IMG/VR virus record: IMGVR_UViG_3300043446_005562
Location: 1-64,000 of that record
Source of the DNA: a virus
Reading direction: 5' to 3' (one strand)
DNA length: 64,000 bases
The notes beneath the pieces are model-generated. The model was given only the letters and a program-made list of their open reading frames with translations, was not told the DNA's origin and made no database searches. This document shows, piece after piece, positions 14,391 through 21,942 of the stretch (position 1 is the stretch's first letter; every line of letters starts with the position of its first letter). Both the position numbers and the translations under genes were made by a program.

Positions 14391-14944
14391 TTTATTTTTT
14401 GAGAAACCACACCGGTTCCATAGTAGTACCAGGTTGAAGTTTTTGAGTCGGTCATTAGGCCTATTCCGAAAGCAATGTGAGTAACCTCTGGGTCCATTAG
14501 GATTGATCTATGGCCTGGTGAATTCATCCAGCCCTTAAAGAACTCCTGCACAACCTGGTCCCTAGACCTGATTGGAAATCTTTTAAAATTTGCAACTAGC
14601 GAATCACTCATACCCTCGGCTGCGCAAACTTCGCGGCTTAATCGATATGAGAATTGATCATTAGATAGATTTGCAAATCTCTTAACCCGGTCACGGCCTC
14701 CATAAAAGGTTTGGGTTTCGCCAGGTTGAGGTTCGTATTCAGTATGATCTATTTTATTATGGGAAACCATGTAGCGAGTATGAAACTCGGCAGCGGAGTC
14801 CATTACAATCGAATACTGCAGGGGTTTTAAACCCAATTTCGCTCTTTCCTGATTGGTTAACCTGATCAGGACAGAATCTTCATGATTTTGCGCAACTGCG
14901 GTGCTTGCGAAGAGGATTGCGATGCTGAATACTAAGCTTTTCAT
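14387..14944 (-). CDS. Secreted CAP-domain protein (SCP/YkwD type)
   Basis: Signal peptide MKSLVFSIAILFASTAVAQ with AVA|Q cleavage. The CAP domain follows: LTNQERAKLGLKPLQYSIVM, then AAEFHTRYMVSHNKIDHTEY, a WMNSPGHRSILMDPEV block and IAFGIGLMTDSKTSTWYYYG, which holds the two His typical of the family (H near 54, H near 144). The mature protein should be periplasmic or external. CAP proteins have varied roles including lipid binding and proteolysis regulation. Its 3' end overlaps the convergent gene 12606-14390 by 4 bp. Confidence 0.88.
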   Translation of the reverse strand: MKSLVFSIAILFASTAVAQNHEDSVLIRLTNQERAKLGLKPLQYSIVMDSAAEFHTRYMVSHNKIDHTEYEPQPGETQTFYGGRDRVKRFANLSNDQFSYRLSREVCAAEGMSDSLVANFKRFPIRSRDQVVQEFFKGWMNSPGHRSILMDPEVTHIAFGIGLMTDSKTSTWYYYGTGVVSQKIN

Positions 14945-14949
14945 GTAAT

Positions 14950-14960
14950 TAATATACTAC
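14950..14960 (-). promoter_or_regulatory. GTATA-type promoter box before CAP gene
   Basis: Leftward GTAGTATATTA, ending only 5 bp from the ATG at 14944, so the transcript would be nearly leaderless. Confidence 0.5.
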
Positions 14961-14982
14961 CTATTTGGGCAGATTGACCTAA

Positions 14983-14991
14983 AATAAATAA
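14983..14991 (+). promoter_or_regulatory. Late promoter motif (AATAAATAA)
   Basis: AAATAAATAAAG, 5 bp before the ATG at 14997. The short gap is unusual for this motif class and leaves almost no leader. Confidence 0.45.
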
Positions 14992-14996
14992 AGTAT

Positions 14997-15659
14997 ATGA
15001 AAACTTTTAAAATCTGGTTAGTACTTCTAATCGTAATTATCCTGGGTACATCATTTTCGCTGGTTCAACTGCCGAAACCCCCGATCGTTATCCTAAAACA
15101 TGCCGGCTACGTATCTCACTATAATACAACCCTAAAATATCCGGTCGAGGTTGAGTGGTGGGCAACCAAATCTCGACTCGTATGTCCAGACACAAAGGTT
15201 CCACGAAAGGACGAGTTTGCACAGGATCCACTCTTACCCAATGAAACTGATTTAGCTGACGACTATAAAGGTTCAGGCTTTGATAGAGGCCACATGTGCC
15301 CGGCCGCCGACAACCAGTGTAATGCGGACTGGCAACGCGAGTGCTTTTATTTCTCAAATATGTCTCCACAGTATCATTCGCTAAATGCTGGAGTCTGGAA
15401 AACTCTTGAGGTTAGAACCAGAGAACTTGCCTCCCAACTAGACTCGGTTAGAGTTTGGTGCGGTAATGTGGGTAACGTTGCTAAAATTGGAGAGGTCGCA
15501 GTTCCTTCTAAATGTTGGAAAGTGATTTACATAAAGAAAACCAAAGTTTGGGAAGCCTATATCTTTGAGAACACAAAGGATCAAACAAAAAAGCTTGATC
15601 AGCTCGCGGTTAAGGTATCAGACGTTGAAAAATTAACCGGCTTTAAATTTAAACCATGA
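14997..15659 (+). CDS. Exported DNA/RNA non-specific endonuclease (DRGH, NUC1 family)
   Basis: N-terminal hydrophobic segment (IWLVLLIVIILGTSFSLV) acts as a signal anchor or uncleaved signal. The catalytic beta-beta-alpha-metal core is GSGFDRGHMCPAADN, with DRGH supplying the general-base His, and FYFSNMSPQYHSLNAGVWKT supplying the metal-binding Asn; both match Serratia-type nucleases. Several Cys (CPDTK, CNADW, CFYF, VWCG, KCWK) suggest disulfides and an oxidising compartment. It probably degrades nucleic acid in the periplasm, possibly excluding rival phage DNA or salvaging nucleotides (inference). Overlaps the next gene by 4 bp. Confidence 0.92.
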   Translation: MKTFKIWLVLLIVIILGTSFSLVQLPKPPIVILKHAGYVSHYNTTLKYPVEVEWWATKSRLVCPDTKVPRKDEFAQDPLLPNETDLADDYKGSGFDRGHMCPAADNQCNADWQRECFYFSNMSPQYHSLNAGVWKTLEVRTRELASQLDSVRVWCGNVGNVAKIGEVAVPSKCWKVIYIKKTKVWEAYIFENTKDQTKKLDQLAVKVSDVEKLTGFKFKP

Positions 15660-16063
15660 AACACCTAAAGCAGTTCTCACAATTCATAAGTGAATCACTA
15701 GATCACAATCAGCTCGTTGAGCTTGAAAAGTACGCGGACGGGCTGTTCAGCGAACTTGGCCTCGATGTAGTATTCACCAAACACTTTAAGGATAGAATCA
15801 ATGATGTTCGCAACGGCAAGCCAATAACCTATAACGAACTTAAAGTCCTCTTTCTAAAGGCATACCTAAATGCGGGCCAAAAAATATCCGAGCTTCCTGC
15901 TGAGACTGAAGCGGTACTAAAGGACTTAAGCTCAAATCTTAACGCCCCGTTCAAGATCCAGGGCGCACCCGATGATGCTGGCCACACCGAACACGACATG
16001 ATAATGAAGACTATTATGAAGAAATCGGGATTCATGTCGACCAACCCAGCGATCGTCGTTTAA
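15656..16063 (+). CDS. Protein with capsid-targeting-like leader (135 aa)
   Basis: Leader MKHLKQFSQFISE|S matches the T4 internal-protein type leader very closely. The mature part contains HFKDRINDVRNGKPITYNEL, a motif I associate with uncharacterised proteins in T4-like phages, and ends in HDMIMKTIMKKSGFMSTNP. Coupled (ATGA) to the secreted nuclease gene. A bidirectional terminator lies beyond its stop. Confidence 0.68.
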   Translation: MKHLKQFSQFISESLDHNQLVELEKYADGLFSELGLDVVFTKHFKDRINDVRNGKPITYNELKVLFLKAYLNAGQKISELPAETEAVLKDLSSNLNAPFKIQGAPDDAGHTEHDMIMKTIMKKSGFMSTNPAIVV

Positions 16064-16092
16064 TTTTACGCCCACCCAATTCACATAAAAAA

Positions 16093-16110
16093 AGCCAGAT
16101 TGATCTGGCT
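16093..16110. terminator. Bidirectional terminator between convergent genes
   Basis: AGCCAGAT-TG-ATCTGGCT is a perfect 8-bp stem, with T-rich tracts on both sides (CCTTTTATTATT rightward, TTTTTTTATG leftward). It serves 15656-16063 and 16136-16702. Confidence 0.82.
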
Positions 16111-16135
16111 CCTTTTATTATTGTCCATCGACGAA

Positions 16136-16702
16136 TTACATTTCGTTTTCAGTGTTTGCGCCCTTTTTCTGAAATCCAAAAGGCTTTGACTGCTTGGCAG
16201 CAGGTTTTTCTGCTTTTTTACCGAAAGGCATTCCTTTTGCAGCAGGTTTTTCTGCTTTTTTACCGAAAGGCATTTCTTTTGCAGCCGGCTTGGCTTTACC
16301 TCCTTTTTTAGGAGCCTCTTCCATCTCTTCCTCTTCTTCAGGCATTGCCTTCTTTTTACCAACCGGTTTTAGGTTAGCGAATTTTTTGTCAACCGCCTTA
16401 AGAGCTTCAATCTGAGCCTTTTTCTTTGCTTCATAAAGCTCATGTGGATCTAGGTGAATTTCCCTAGGCGGAGCGGCTAAATAATTATCAGGATCAGCTT
16501 TATGCTGTCTGTCGTAGTGAGAATATGAATCATCTTGATCAGCGTATTCGCCGCACTCTGTGCAATATCCATCAGTATCAATATCAGAATCACAGCATGG
16601 TGACTTCTCCATTGACATAGAGTCTTCCATGTCGCTTAAGTGATGATTATGCGAGTGATACTCATTAACGAAATCTGTAAATCTTTTTACTTGGTGTTTC
16701 AT
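16136..16702 (-). CDS. Basic repeat protein with targeting leader (188 aa)
   Basis: Leader MKHQVKRFTDFVNE|Y. A Cys cluster (SPCCDSDIDTDGYCTECGEY) near residue 35 looks zinc-binding. The middle is helical and acidic, and the C-terminal third is Lys/Ala/Pro-rich with a 14-residue tandem repeat KAEKPAAKGMPFGK. The highly basic tail suggests condensation or binding of packaged DNA, as in T4 internal proteins. Second gene of a leftward operon starting at 17164. Confidence 0.68.
   Translation of the reverse strand: MKHQVKRFTDFVNEYHSHNHHLSDMEDSMSMEKSPCCDSDIDTDGYCTECGEYADQDDSYSHYDRQHKADPDNYLAAPPREIHLDPHELYEAKKKAQIEALKAVDKKFANLKPVGKKKAMPEEEEEMEEAPKKGGKAKPAAKEMPFGKKAEKPAAKGMPFGKKAEKPAAKQSKPFGFQKKGANTENEM
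16199..16282 (-). repeat. 42-bp tandem repeat, two copies
   Basis: Two copies beginning at 16199 and 16241 differ by only a base or two and encode the 14-residue basic repeat of the preceding entry; a degenerate third copy follows. Confidence 0.8.
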
Positions 16703-16723
16703 TTTTAGTTTTTCTTTTTTTGA

Positions 16724-17164
16724 TTAGGGTTCGATATCTTCATCCCCTTCAGCATTCTCAACGTCAGCTGAAAGACCCAGCATTTCGTCATTGAATTTAT
16801 TGAAAGCGGATTCAGCATCCTTCATTGTTTTATTAAGTGCAATAAGTTCATCCTTTAGGGTTTGAACCTTTTGCTTGTCCTCATCCGATGTAGGATTCTT
16901 ACGAGAGTCCTCAGGCATTTCTAAAAATTCCTTCTGCTTTTCTTTGAATGCTTTAACCGCATCCTTGCGAGCCTGATCTAATTTTTTAAATTTACCAATT
17001 TCGGTTGAATCATCGATTTCCTCAACGCTCTTTGGTTCTGTCTCGTCCATTTCAGCTGGAGGAGCCGGTGCGGCAGAAGGGTCAGCGGCTGGGGCGTCTA
17101 TTGCTGGAACAGTCGCGTCAACCTTTTCAGATTCTTCAAGCCATTGATTATACCTGTAAATCAT
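16724..17164 (-). CDS. Acidic coiled-coil protein with targeting leader (146 aa)
   Basis: Leader MIYRYNQWLEE|S fits the pattern with an L-E-E site. Residues 15-45 are Ala/Pro-rich (PAIDAPAADPSAAPAPPAE), followed by acidic helices with coiled-coil character (DELIALNKTMKDAESAFNKF) and a very acidic end (ENAEGDEDIEP). This composition resembles a T4 prohead core/scaffold protein, which is cut to small peptides during maturation. Scaffold identity is inference. Late promoter upstream at 17185. Confidence 0.65.
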   Translation of the reverse strand: MIYRYNQWLEESEKVDATVPAIDAPAADPSAAPAPPAEMDETEPKSVEEIDDSTEIGKFKKLDQARKDAVKAFKEKQKEFLEMPEDSRKNPTSDEDKQKVQTLKDELIALNKTMKDAESAFNKFNDEMLGLSADVENAEGDEDIEP

Positions 17165-17184
17165 TTCTTAGTTAACTATTTTAG

Positions 17185-17194
17185 TTTATTTATC
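17185..17194 (-). promoter_or_regulatory. Late promoter motif, leftward
   Basis: Leftward GATAAATAAA, 20 bp before the ATG at 17164. Part of a divergent pair with 17206-17214. Confidence 0.65.
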
Positions 17195-17205
17195 TGCGGC
17201 CCTTG

Positions 17206-17214
17206 AATAAATAA
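17206..17214 (+). promoter_or_regulatory. Late promoter motif, rightward
   Basis: AATAAATAAC, 7 bp before the ATG at 17222. The two opposing boxes are separated by only about 11 bp. Confidence 0.6.
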
Positions 17215-17221
17215 CTCTATA

Positions 17222-17998
17222 ATGAAACTATTACAATTTAGTACGTGGTTGACTGAGAATTCCCGACCCCTAATCAAGTTAAGTGATTTGGACATTAACC
17301 GAAAGTATAAGCATGAAAGATACGAATATGAGCTCTTTCCAATGTTTAGAAGACTTAAGACCCGAATCAACGAACTTGATAAGATGCCGACTCTTGAGCA
17401 ATGGTTTGCGATGATGCAGAATTCGGATGCCCAGTTCTACACTCTTGTGCAGACTGCGCAGTTGGGTCAGCCAGACGTTAGGGAGCTCTTTAGGGACCTA
17501 ACCGGCCGACGTGCTGCAAAAATGGCAAAGTACAATCTGGAAGAGAGCGCCGATCAGGTTGCGGCATTTCAAAGCAAACTAGATCCTGCGTGGACCGTGA
17601 TTGTGCTGTGGCCGACTGACTCCGGCTATGCTGAACTCTCCAAAGTATTTGATCATCTGGGCATTGCATTCGGCGATCTGCTAAACCAGACAATATACGT
17701 CGATGGAGTTCAGCTTGAGGAGGCCAACCTAACACAGGATCACCTGCTTGCGATTGAGGCCCATGAAATTGCGCACGGCATTCTAGAGCACGCCTCATCC
17801 AATCGTGACTTTGCAGAATACGATGAACGTCAAGAACGTGAAGCTGACTGGTTAGGGATTAGAATTTTGGATGAACTCGGTCATCAGACCGCAGCCCAAA
17901 TCCTAGAAGATCGTTATCTGGATCACTATTCAGAAAGTTCAGAGGATCTGGTTGGGACTGAAAAATTAGAGTCTGCACTACAGAGATATTTTAAATAA
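17222..17998 (+). CDS. Zinc metallopeptidase with capsid-targeting-like leader
   Basis: Leader MKLLQFSTWLTE|N. The catalytic site is AIEAHEIAHGILEHA (HExxH, near residue 182) followed about 25 residues on by QEREADWLGIRIL, which supplies the third zinc ligand Glu, as in gluzincin/ImmA-like peptidases. The N-terminal 150 residues are unassigned and helical. If packaged and ejected it could cleave a host protein on entry; alternatively it acts during assembly. It is not related to the serine-type T4 gp21 protease. Shares a divergent late promoter with the scaffold-like gene. Confidence 0.82.
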   Translation: MKLLQFSTWLTENSRPLIKLSDLDINRKYKHERYEYELFPMFRRLKTRINELDKMPTLEQWFAMMQNSDAQFYTLVQTAQLGQPDVRELFRDLTGRRAAKMAKYNLEESADQVAAFQSKLDPAWTVIVLWPTDSGYAELSKVFDHLGIAFGDLLNQTIYVDGVQLEEANLTQDHLLAIEAHEIAHGILEHASSNRDFAEYDERQEREADWLGIRILDELGHQTAAQILEDRYLDHYSESSEDLVGTEKLESALQRYFK

Positions 17999-18002
17999 AT
18001 AA
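17994..18002 (+). promoter_or_regulatory. Late promoter motif (AATAAATAA)
   Basis: AATAAATAAC overlapping the stop codon of 17222-17998, 19 bp before the ATG at 18022, with an A-rich leader. Confidence 0.65.
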
Positions 18003-18021
18003 CAAAAAAATAAAAACAAAG

Positions 18022-18312
18022 ATGGCTAAAAAATACTTTTTCGGATGGGAGAACATTAAATGGTTGATTAAAGAACTTGGCGCAATGTACAGCGGCAAGG
18101 ACTCCTACTTCTCAAAAAAGAGAGTTGAATCCGGTATTGCATTCGTTGTTGCACAATGGGGCATGATCTTTTTTCTACTTAAAAAATATGAAGGCTTAAG
18201 CATGACCGATTTTTTAATCTGGGCGGGCGTTGAGTTTGCAGTGTCAGGTTATATGATTAACCAGATTCAAAAGGAAAAAGCCGCAACCTCACAAACTGAA
18301 GAGCAGGCTTAA
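18022..18312 (+). CDS. Two-span membrane protein, holin-like (96 aa)
   Basis: An N-terminal amphipathic stretch (MAKKYFFGWENIKWLIKELG) precedes two hydrophobic spans (GIAFVVAQWGMIFFLL and DFLIWAGVEFAVSGYMI) and a charged tail (QKEKAATSQTEEQA). Size, topology and its late promoter suit a holin, but no family is recognised and other membrane roles are possible. Confidence 0.6.
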   Translation: MAKKYFFGWENIKWLIKELGAMYSGKDSYFSKKRVESGIAFVVAQWGMIFFLLKKYEGLSMTDFLIWAGVEFAVSGYMINQIQKEKAATSQTEEQA

Positions 18313-18328
18313 TCACTAAACTTTACAG

Positions 18329-19387
18329 ATGAAAACTTTTTCTCAATTCATAAATGAAAATTCTCAGCCTTCACATTACACTGATGTGATCTCTAAATTC
18401 GCGGATGGAATGCGTAGAGCAGGATATCACGCAGATATTTCGGTGGAACCTAATGGTTTAATTAAGATTGACTCTAATTGGGAACTTGATACAATGAAGA
18501 TTAGCGGACTTGGTCGAGTTGAGCCCAGCTCCTATTTTACGATGGTGCTGCAGCCCAACTTTACTAAACAGGCTCCAGAAAAGCTGACAAGACTGATTCA
18601 ATTGGGCTTAGGCACAGCTGCCTCTCTGCTTGAAGGATTTACAATAACGACCTCCTTACTCGTTGAAGTCTATGAGGTTGAGGGCTATGAATACGCTGAG
18701 GGTCCAGACACCGACTCTCATTCCCTAAAAGATTTGGGCATTGATCATTATTTTGAGAATGGAGACATTGAGGGAGCCGGTGAATCTTTCATGGAGTGGT
18801 GGGACGAAGCTGGCAATGAATACGCCTATATGCTCTACACCAGCGTTGCGGAAGATCTGGAAGAATACGTTGCAACTCATCAATCCGATGAAGACGATGA
18901 CGAAGAGGAAGAGGAGGAAGATGATGAAGACGATAATATGTTTGAATCATATCATGACAAGTTTAGACGGCTTCACCAATTAGGTCTTGCTGAACCTCAG
19001 ATTAACATTCAAACCCTGGATGGAGATGAAAGTTGGGCCGGCGATCAGGCCAGACAACTATCAATTGAAGCAAAAGAGTGGTCCGATTCAAAGGGCCGTC
19101 AAATTGTCAGAATCGAAGGTCAACTAGGTAGCGAAGTTGCAATGCTGTTAATTGAGTTAAGCGATGGCTCAATCATTCAACTTGATAACTTCTACCATAT
19201 TGGTCCTGGAAGTTCAGCTCGAGATTACTGCAGACTCTTCATTAAGTCAGAGCGTGGCGAATTTGATATTGATGTAAAGAAGGAAGGCCGCGAAGTATAC
19301 TCAGACGATGATCTGTGGATGTACATGCTTGAGCAAACTGGTTCAATCCTCAGATCCGTAATGACGATTGCTAAACCATATCTTTAA
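18329..19387 (+). CDS. Acidic protein with capsid-targeting leader (352 aa)
   Basis: Leader MKTFSQFINE|N is almost the T4 internal-protein leader (MKTYQEFIAE) residue for residue. A very acidic stretch (DEDDDEEEEEEDDEDD, near residue 195) separates two halves; the second starts FRRLHQLGLAEPQ, like a repeat in 11128-11763. No enzymatic motif seen. Probably a virion-internal protein. Confidence 0.7.
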   Translation: MKTFSQFINENSQPSHYTDVISKFADGMRRAGYHADISVEPNGLIKIDSNWELDTMKISGLGRVEPSSYFTMVLQPNFTKQAPEKLTRLIQLGLGTAASLLEGFTITTSLLVEVYEVEGYEYAEGPDTDSHSLKDLGIDHYFENGDIEGAGESFMEWWDEAGNEYAYMLYTSVAEDLEEYVATHQSDEDDDEEEEEEDDEDDNMFESYHDKFRRLHQLGLAEPQINIQTLDGDESWAGDQARQLSIEAKEWSDSKGRQIVRIEGQLGSEVAMLLIELSDGSIIQLDNFYHIGPGSSARDYCRLFIKSERGEFDIDVKKEGREVYSDDDLWMYMLEQTGSILRSVMTIAKPYL

Positions 19388-19582
19388 TTAAACAGACGGA
19401 TTTCCCGTCATAGTTTCATAATATTCCCAAAGCTCTTGGCAGGTTTCATACTCCTCAAGATCCTCAAGCCATTTTATAACTATAAGTATTTCTGACCAAT
19501 AGGGAGAAGCAATTCCCCGTTTTTCTAAATCTTTACACTTCTTGCGCATCTCTGCGAATTCGCCGGCCTGATCCAATGGCAT
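19388..19582 (-). CDS. Small hypothetical protein (64 aa)
   Basis: Helical, Glu/Trp-rich (LEDLEEYETCQELWEYYETM). Its start overlaps the 3' end of the deacetylase gene by 50 bp; ATG at 19549 (MRKKCKDLEKRG) would shorten the overlap. Ends exactly beside the convergent gene 18329-19387. Function unknown. Confidence 0.5.
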   Translation of the reverse strand: MPLDQAGEFAEMRKKCKDLEKRGIASPYWSEILIVIKWLEDLEEYETCQELWEYYETMTGNPSV

Positions 19583-20543
19583 TTAATTCCCCGTATTTTT
19601 GGCGAGGCTGTACCTCTATAGTATATTTAACGTCGAGGCCAATCGTTTGTCGTATGCACTCAATTAGATCCATTGTGTGTAGGCTCAATACTGAAGTATA
19701 ATCGTCATCTCGGTATCCGCCAAATAGCGCGCAAGATACGGGTAATGGTTTACCTAGAATTAGGTCCATTTCGCTGACCCAGCTCCAGAAAAAATTTGCG
19801 CATTTAACCCACCATTCAGTTGAACACTGATGTCCTAACTGATCGTCTTCGTGAGAGTCTGCGCCATGGCACCAGACAACATAGTCAATTTTACCAGATA
19901 GAATTGCGGGCTCAAGTTGAGTCTTGATAAAATTGACCAAATCTTGATAATATTCTTCGTTTGAAAATTTTGGATTAAAGTTGAAACCCGGCGGCACAGC
20001 TAAGTCCAGCTCAGGTTGAAAGGATCTGGTGTCTTCTATTGAATTACCGAAATGTCCGTCCAAATCTAAGTAACAGCCAACCTTGCCCAGTTCCCTCCAT
20101 ATTTTAACTGAGGCAATCGCCTGACCGCTAAACGTGCAAAAACCGCTACCTCCGCTTGGTCTTGCATGGTGAAAACCACTGGTTGGACTAAAGCTGATCT
20201 CAGCTGGATTTAGGATTGAGTTTTTAATTGCTGCATGCAAAGACGCGTTCGTATAGCGAACCGACTCCGCGAATTGATGATTCCAACTTAAACCGTTTGA
20301 CGAAGCTTTGGGCCCACCCTTAAAAAAGTCGTTGACGTATTTTTTAGTGTGTGCAACTAAAAAGTCAGAATTGCCAAAACGGTCAAAGACTTTAGTTATT
20401 TCAAAATGATCGAGTAAGCCCTTCTTGGCCAGATACTCGATCAAGAGCTTGGGCTTTAGAGGGGACTTACTGTAGTTTGAGTATGAGTCCTTCTCTAGCA
20501 CCTGCTTGGGATTGTAAAATGTCTTTATTTTTAAGCGTCTCAT
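19533..20543 (-). CDS. Histone-deacetylase-fold (HDAC/AcuC) deacetylase homolog
   Basis: Arginase/HDAC-fold enzyme that should remove acyl groups from an amine. Visible signature blocks: SPTSGFHHARPSGGSGFCTF (the HHA-x-GFC active-site block with the catalytic His pair), YLDLDGHFGNSIEDT (zinc-binding Asp and His of D-x-D-x-H), HGADSHEDDQLG (the second zinc Asp), and a C-terminal GGYRDDDY. All catalytic positions look intact. ATG at 20543 is preferred; 20551-20560 holds a promoter box. Substrate is unknown: host lysine-acetylated protein, polyamine, or a small molecule are all possible. Very unusual on a phage. Confidence 0.88.
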   Translation of the reverse strand: MRRLKIKTFYNPKQVLEKDSYSNYSKSPLKPKLLIEYLAKKGLLDHFEITKVFDRFGNSDFLVAHTKKYVNDFFKGGPKASSNGLSWNHQFAESVRYTNASLHAAIKNSILNPAEISFSPTSGFHHARPSGGSGFCTFSGQAIASVKIWRELGKVGCYLDLDGHFGNSIEDTRSFQPELDLAVPPGFNFNPKFSNEEYYQDLVNFIKTQLEPAILSGKIDYVVWCHGADSHEDDQLGHQCSTEWWVKCANFFWSWVSEMDLILGKPLPVSCALFGGYRDDDYTSVLSLHTMDLIECIRQTIGLDVKYTIEVQPRQKYGELNAIGSGRRIRRDAQEV

Positions 20544-20550
20544 ACTCTTA

Positions 20551-20560
20551 ATAATATACA
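20551..20560 (-). promoter_or_regulatory. GTATA-type promoter box before deacetylase gene
   Basis: Leftward TGTATATTAT, seven bases from the ATG at 20543; transcript nearly leaderless. It is preceded by the Hsp20 terminator. Confidence 0.5.
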
Positions 20561-20585
20561 AAAAAAGTCGGCCAAATGGCCGACT
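20561..20585 (-). terminator. Hairpin upstream of the deacetylase gene
   Basis: AGTCGGCC-AAAT-GGCCGACT perfect 8-bp stem; leftward it ends in TTTTTTTGTAT. It lies between the end of the Hsp20 unit (stop at 20613) and the deacetylase promoter, so it terminates transcription coming from Hsp20. Confidence 0.82.
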
Positions 20586-20612
20586 CTATGAGTAACCTGT
20601 TGGGAACAGTTT

Positions 20613-21029
20613 TTATTTTATTTTTAGGGTTTTTGGTTTGGCTTCCTCTGCGAAAGGTACGCAAATTTTCAGTAAACCGTTTTTCATCTCAGCCTCAGCG
20701 TTTTGCAGTGAAAATTTTGAGGCAATTTTATAACCCAAATTAAAGGATCGACGTGCAATCCCACGATGAATAAATTTGGTTTTCGGCTCTGAGCCTTCGT
20801 CTGGTTTTTCGTAAATTACTCTTAAAATATCGCCTTCGATTTGAATGTCGATATCGTCTTTGGCTAGACCAGTTCCAGCGATTTCAAGATGAAGACCCTT
20901 TGTGTCCTCATAAATATCGACAGGATGAGTGATTTTAGCTTCAACTACTGGGGCGAAGAATGAATCGCTGTTGAAGAAATTTTTGAATAAGAGATCAAAT
21001 GTCTCTAGATTTCTGGTTGTGTAAGTCAT
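20613..21029 (-). CDS. Small heat-shock protein, Hsp20/alpha-crystallin family
   Basis: ATP-independent chaperone. The alpha-crystallin domain spans about residues 35-135: HPVDIYEDTKGLHLEIAGTG, then DDIDIQIEGDILRVIYEK, RGIARRSFNLGY and the G-L-L/I-x-I/V motif in MKNGLLKICVPF, with an oligomerisation-type tail PKTLKIK. Length (138) is typical. T4-like phages are known to carry Hsp20 genes, which may help virion folding. Confidence 0.93.
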   Translation of the reverse strand: MTYTTRNLETFDLLFKNFFNSDSFFAPVVEAKITHPVDIYEDTKGLHLEIAGTGLAKDDIDIQIEGDILRVIYEKPDEGSEPKTKFIHRGIARRSFNLGYKIASKFSLQNAEAEMKNGLLKICVPFAEEAKPKTLKIK

Positions 21030-21142
21030 AGTTCTTAAATCTATTTTTTTTGTGCTCCCGATTGGTGAGCGGTTTGGACCCTAAGGTTACTCAATAATTA
21101 ATACAACAAATTGTGTGCCAACCTTGATTTTATGACAAGATG

Positions 21143-21862
21143 TCACTTATTTAGAAAAATTGTGTCAAGATCGTGAAGCCAATCCCAAACATGAGATATT
21201 TCAACTGGGCCGGCCTGAACAGGCTGAACCGTACTATTTTTTGAAACAGCCTGTGTTATCTGCAAAGTAATTGCAGCTTGAGATAGGATGGTTGAAATTA
21301 TTTCGCTGAAAGTCCAGTTAATGACACACTCAAATTTTACAGAAGAGTCTTGAGAATCGACGATCTCCAACCAGTCATCTGCTAGAATAGGCAGATCACA
21401 CCAATTTTCAAAATTAATTTGAGAGAGTGGGTGCAACACGTCTGATTCCGGATCCTCTTCGTTAACTATCTCTAGGCCCATTAAAACTGGATAAATTGAC
21501 AGAAAATCGATCGCCTGATCATTTTGATTGATCTTTTTGAGATCTGCAATTTTAAGTAAAAAAACCTCCTTTGCCGCAATTTCTTGTTTGATAATTTTGG
21601 CCTGGTCAGCGATCATGAAAATTTCTTCAAGCTCAACCCCTCCCAGATTTTGCACAAAATAAAATTTCAAAGCCTCAGCATGAGGCTTTAACTGATCCAA
21701 TATTTCTCTAACTGTCATGCCCATTTCAATCTCAACTGCATAATTCATGAACCAAGTTATAGGTAAATTTGAGTCAGCCAGACTCTTTTCAATCCATTTT
21801 TCAGATTGGTCATCCCAGAATGAAATGTTAATGCCAGTTTTATTGATTGATACTTTTTGCAT
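21143..21862 (-). CDS. Hypothetical protein (239 aa)
   Basis: Acidic protein beginning MQKVSINKTGINISFWDDQS; helical middle (LLKIADLKKINQNDQAIDFL). No recognised domain. A perfect late promoter (TATAAATAA) lies 5 bp upstream, hinting at a late or structural role. Confidence 0.6.
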   Translation of the reverse strand: MQKVSINKTGINISFWDDQSEKWIEKSLADSNLPITWFMNYAVEIEMGMTVREILDQLKPHAEALKFYFVQNLGGVELEEIFMIADQAKIIKQEIAAKEVFLLKIADLKKINQNDQAIDFLSIYPVLMGLEIVNEEDPESDVLHPLSQINFENWCDLPILADDWLEIVDSQDSSVKFECVINWTFSEIISTILSQAAITLQITQAVSKNSTVQPVQAGPVEISHVWDWLHDLDTIFLNK

Positions 21863-21866
21863 ATAG

Positions 21867-21875
21867 TTATTTATA
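21867..21875 (-). promoter_or_regulatory. Late promoter motif, leftward (TATAAATAA)
   Basis: Leftward CTATAAATAACTATATG; exact TATAAATA close to the ATG at 21862. Divergent with 21916-21924. Confidence 0.6.
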
Positions 21876-21915
21876 GTTTAGGTCTTTTACTTCATTTACT
21901 GGTAAGGATCTAACG

Positions 21916-21924
21916 AATAAATAA
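21916..21924 (+). promoter_or_regulatory. Late promoter motif, rightward (AATAAATAA)
   Basis: GAATAAATAACC, 18 bp before the ATG at 21943, with an A-rich leader. Confidence 0.65.
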
Positions 21925-21942
21925 CCAAAAGAATCTAATTTA

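Noticed and set aside
17222-17998. Metalloprotease as the prohead maturation protease
   Set aside because: T4 gp21-type proteases are serine enzymes; this is an HExxH zinc peptidase that itself has a cut-site leader.
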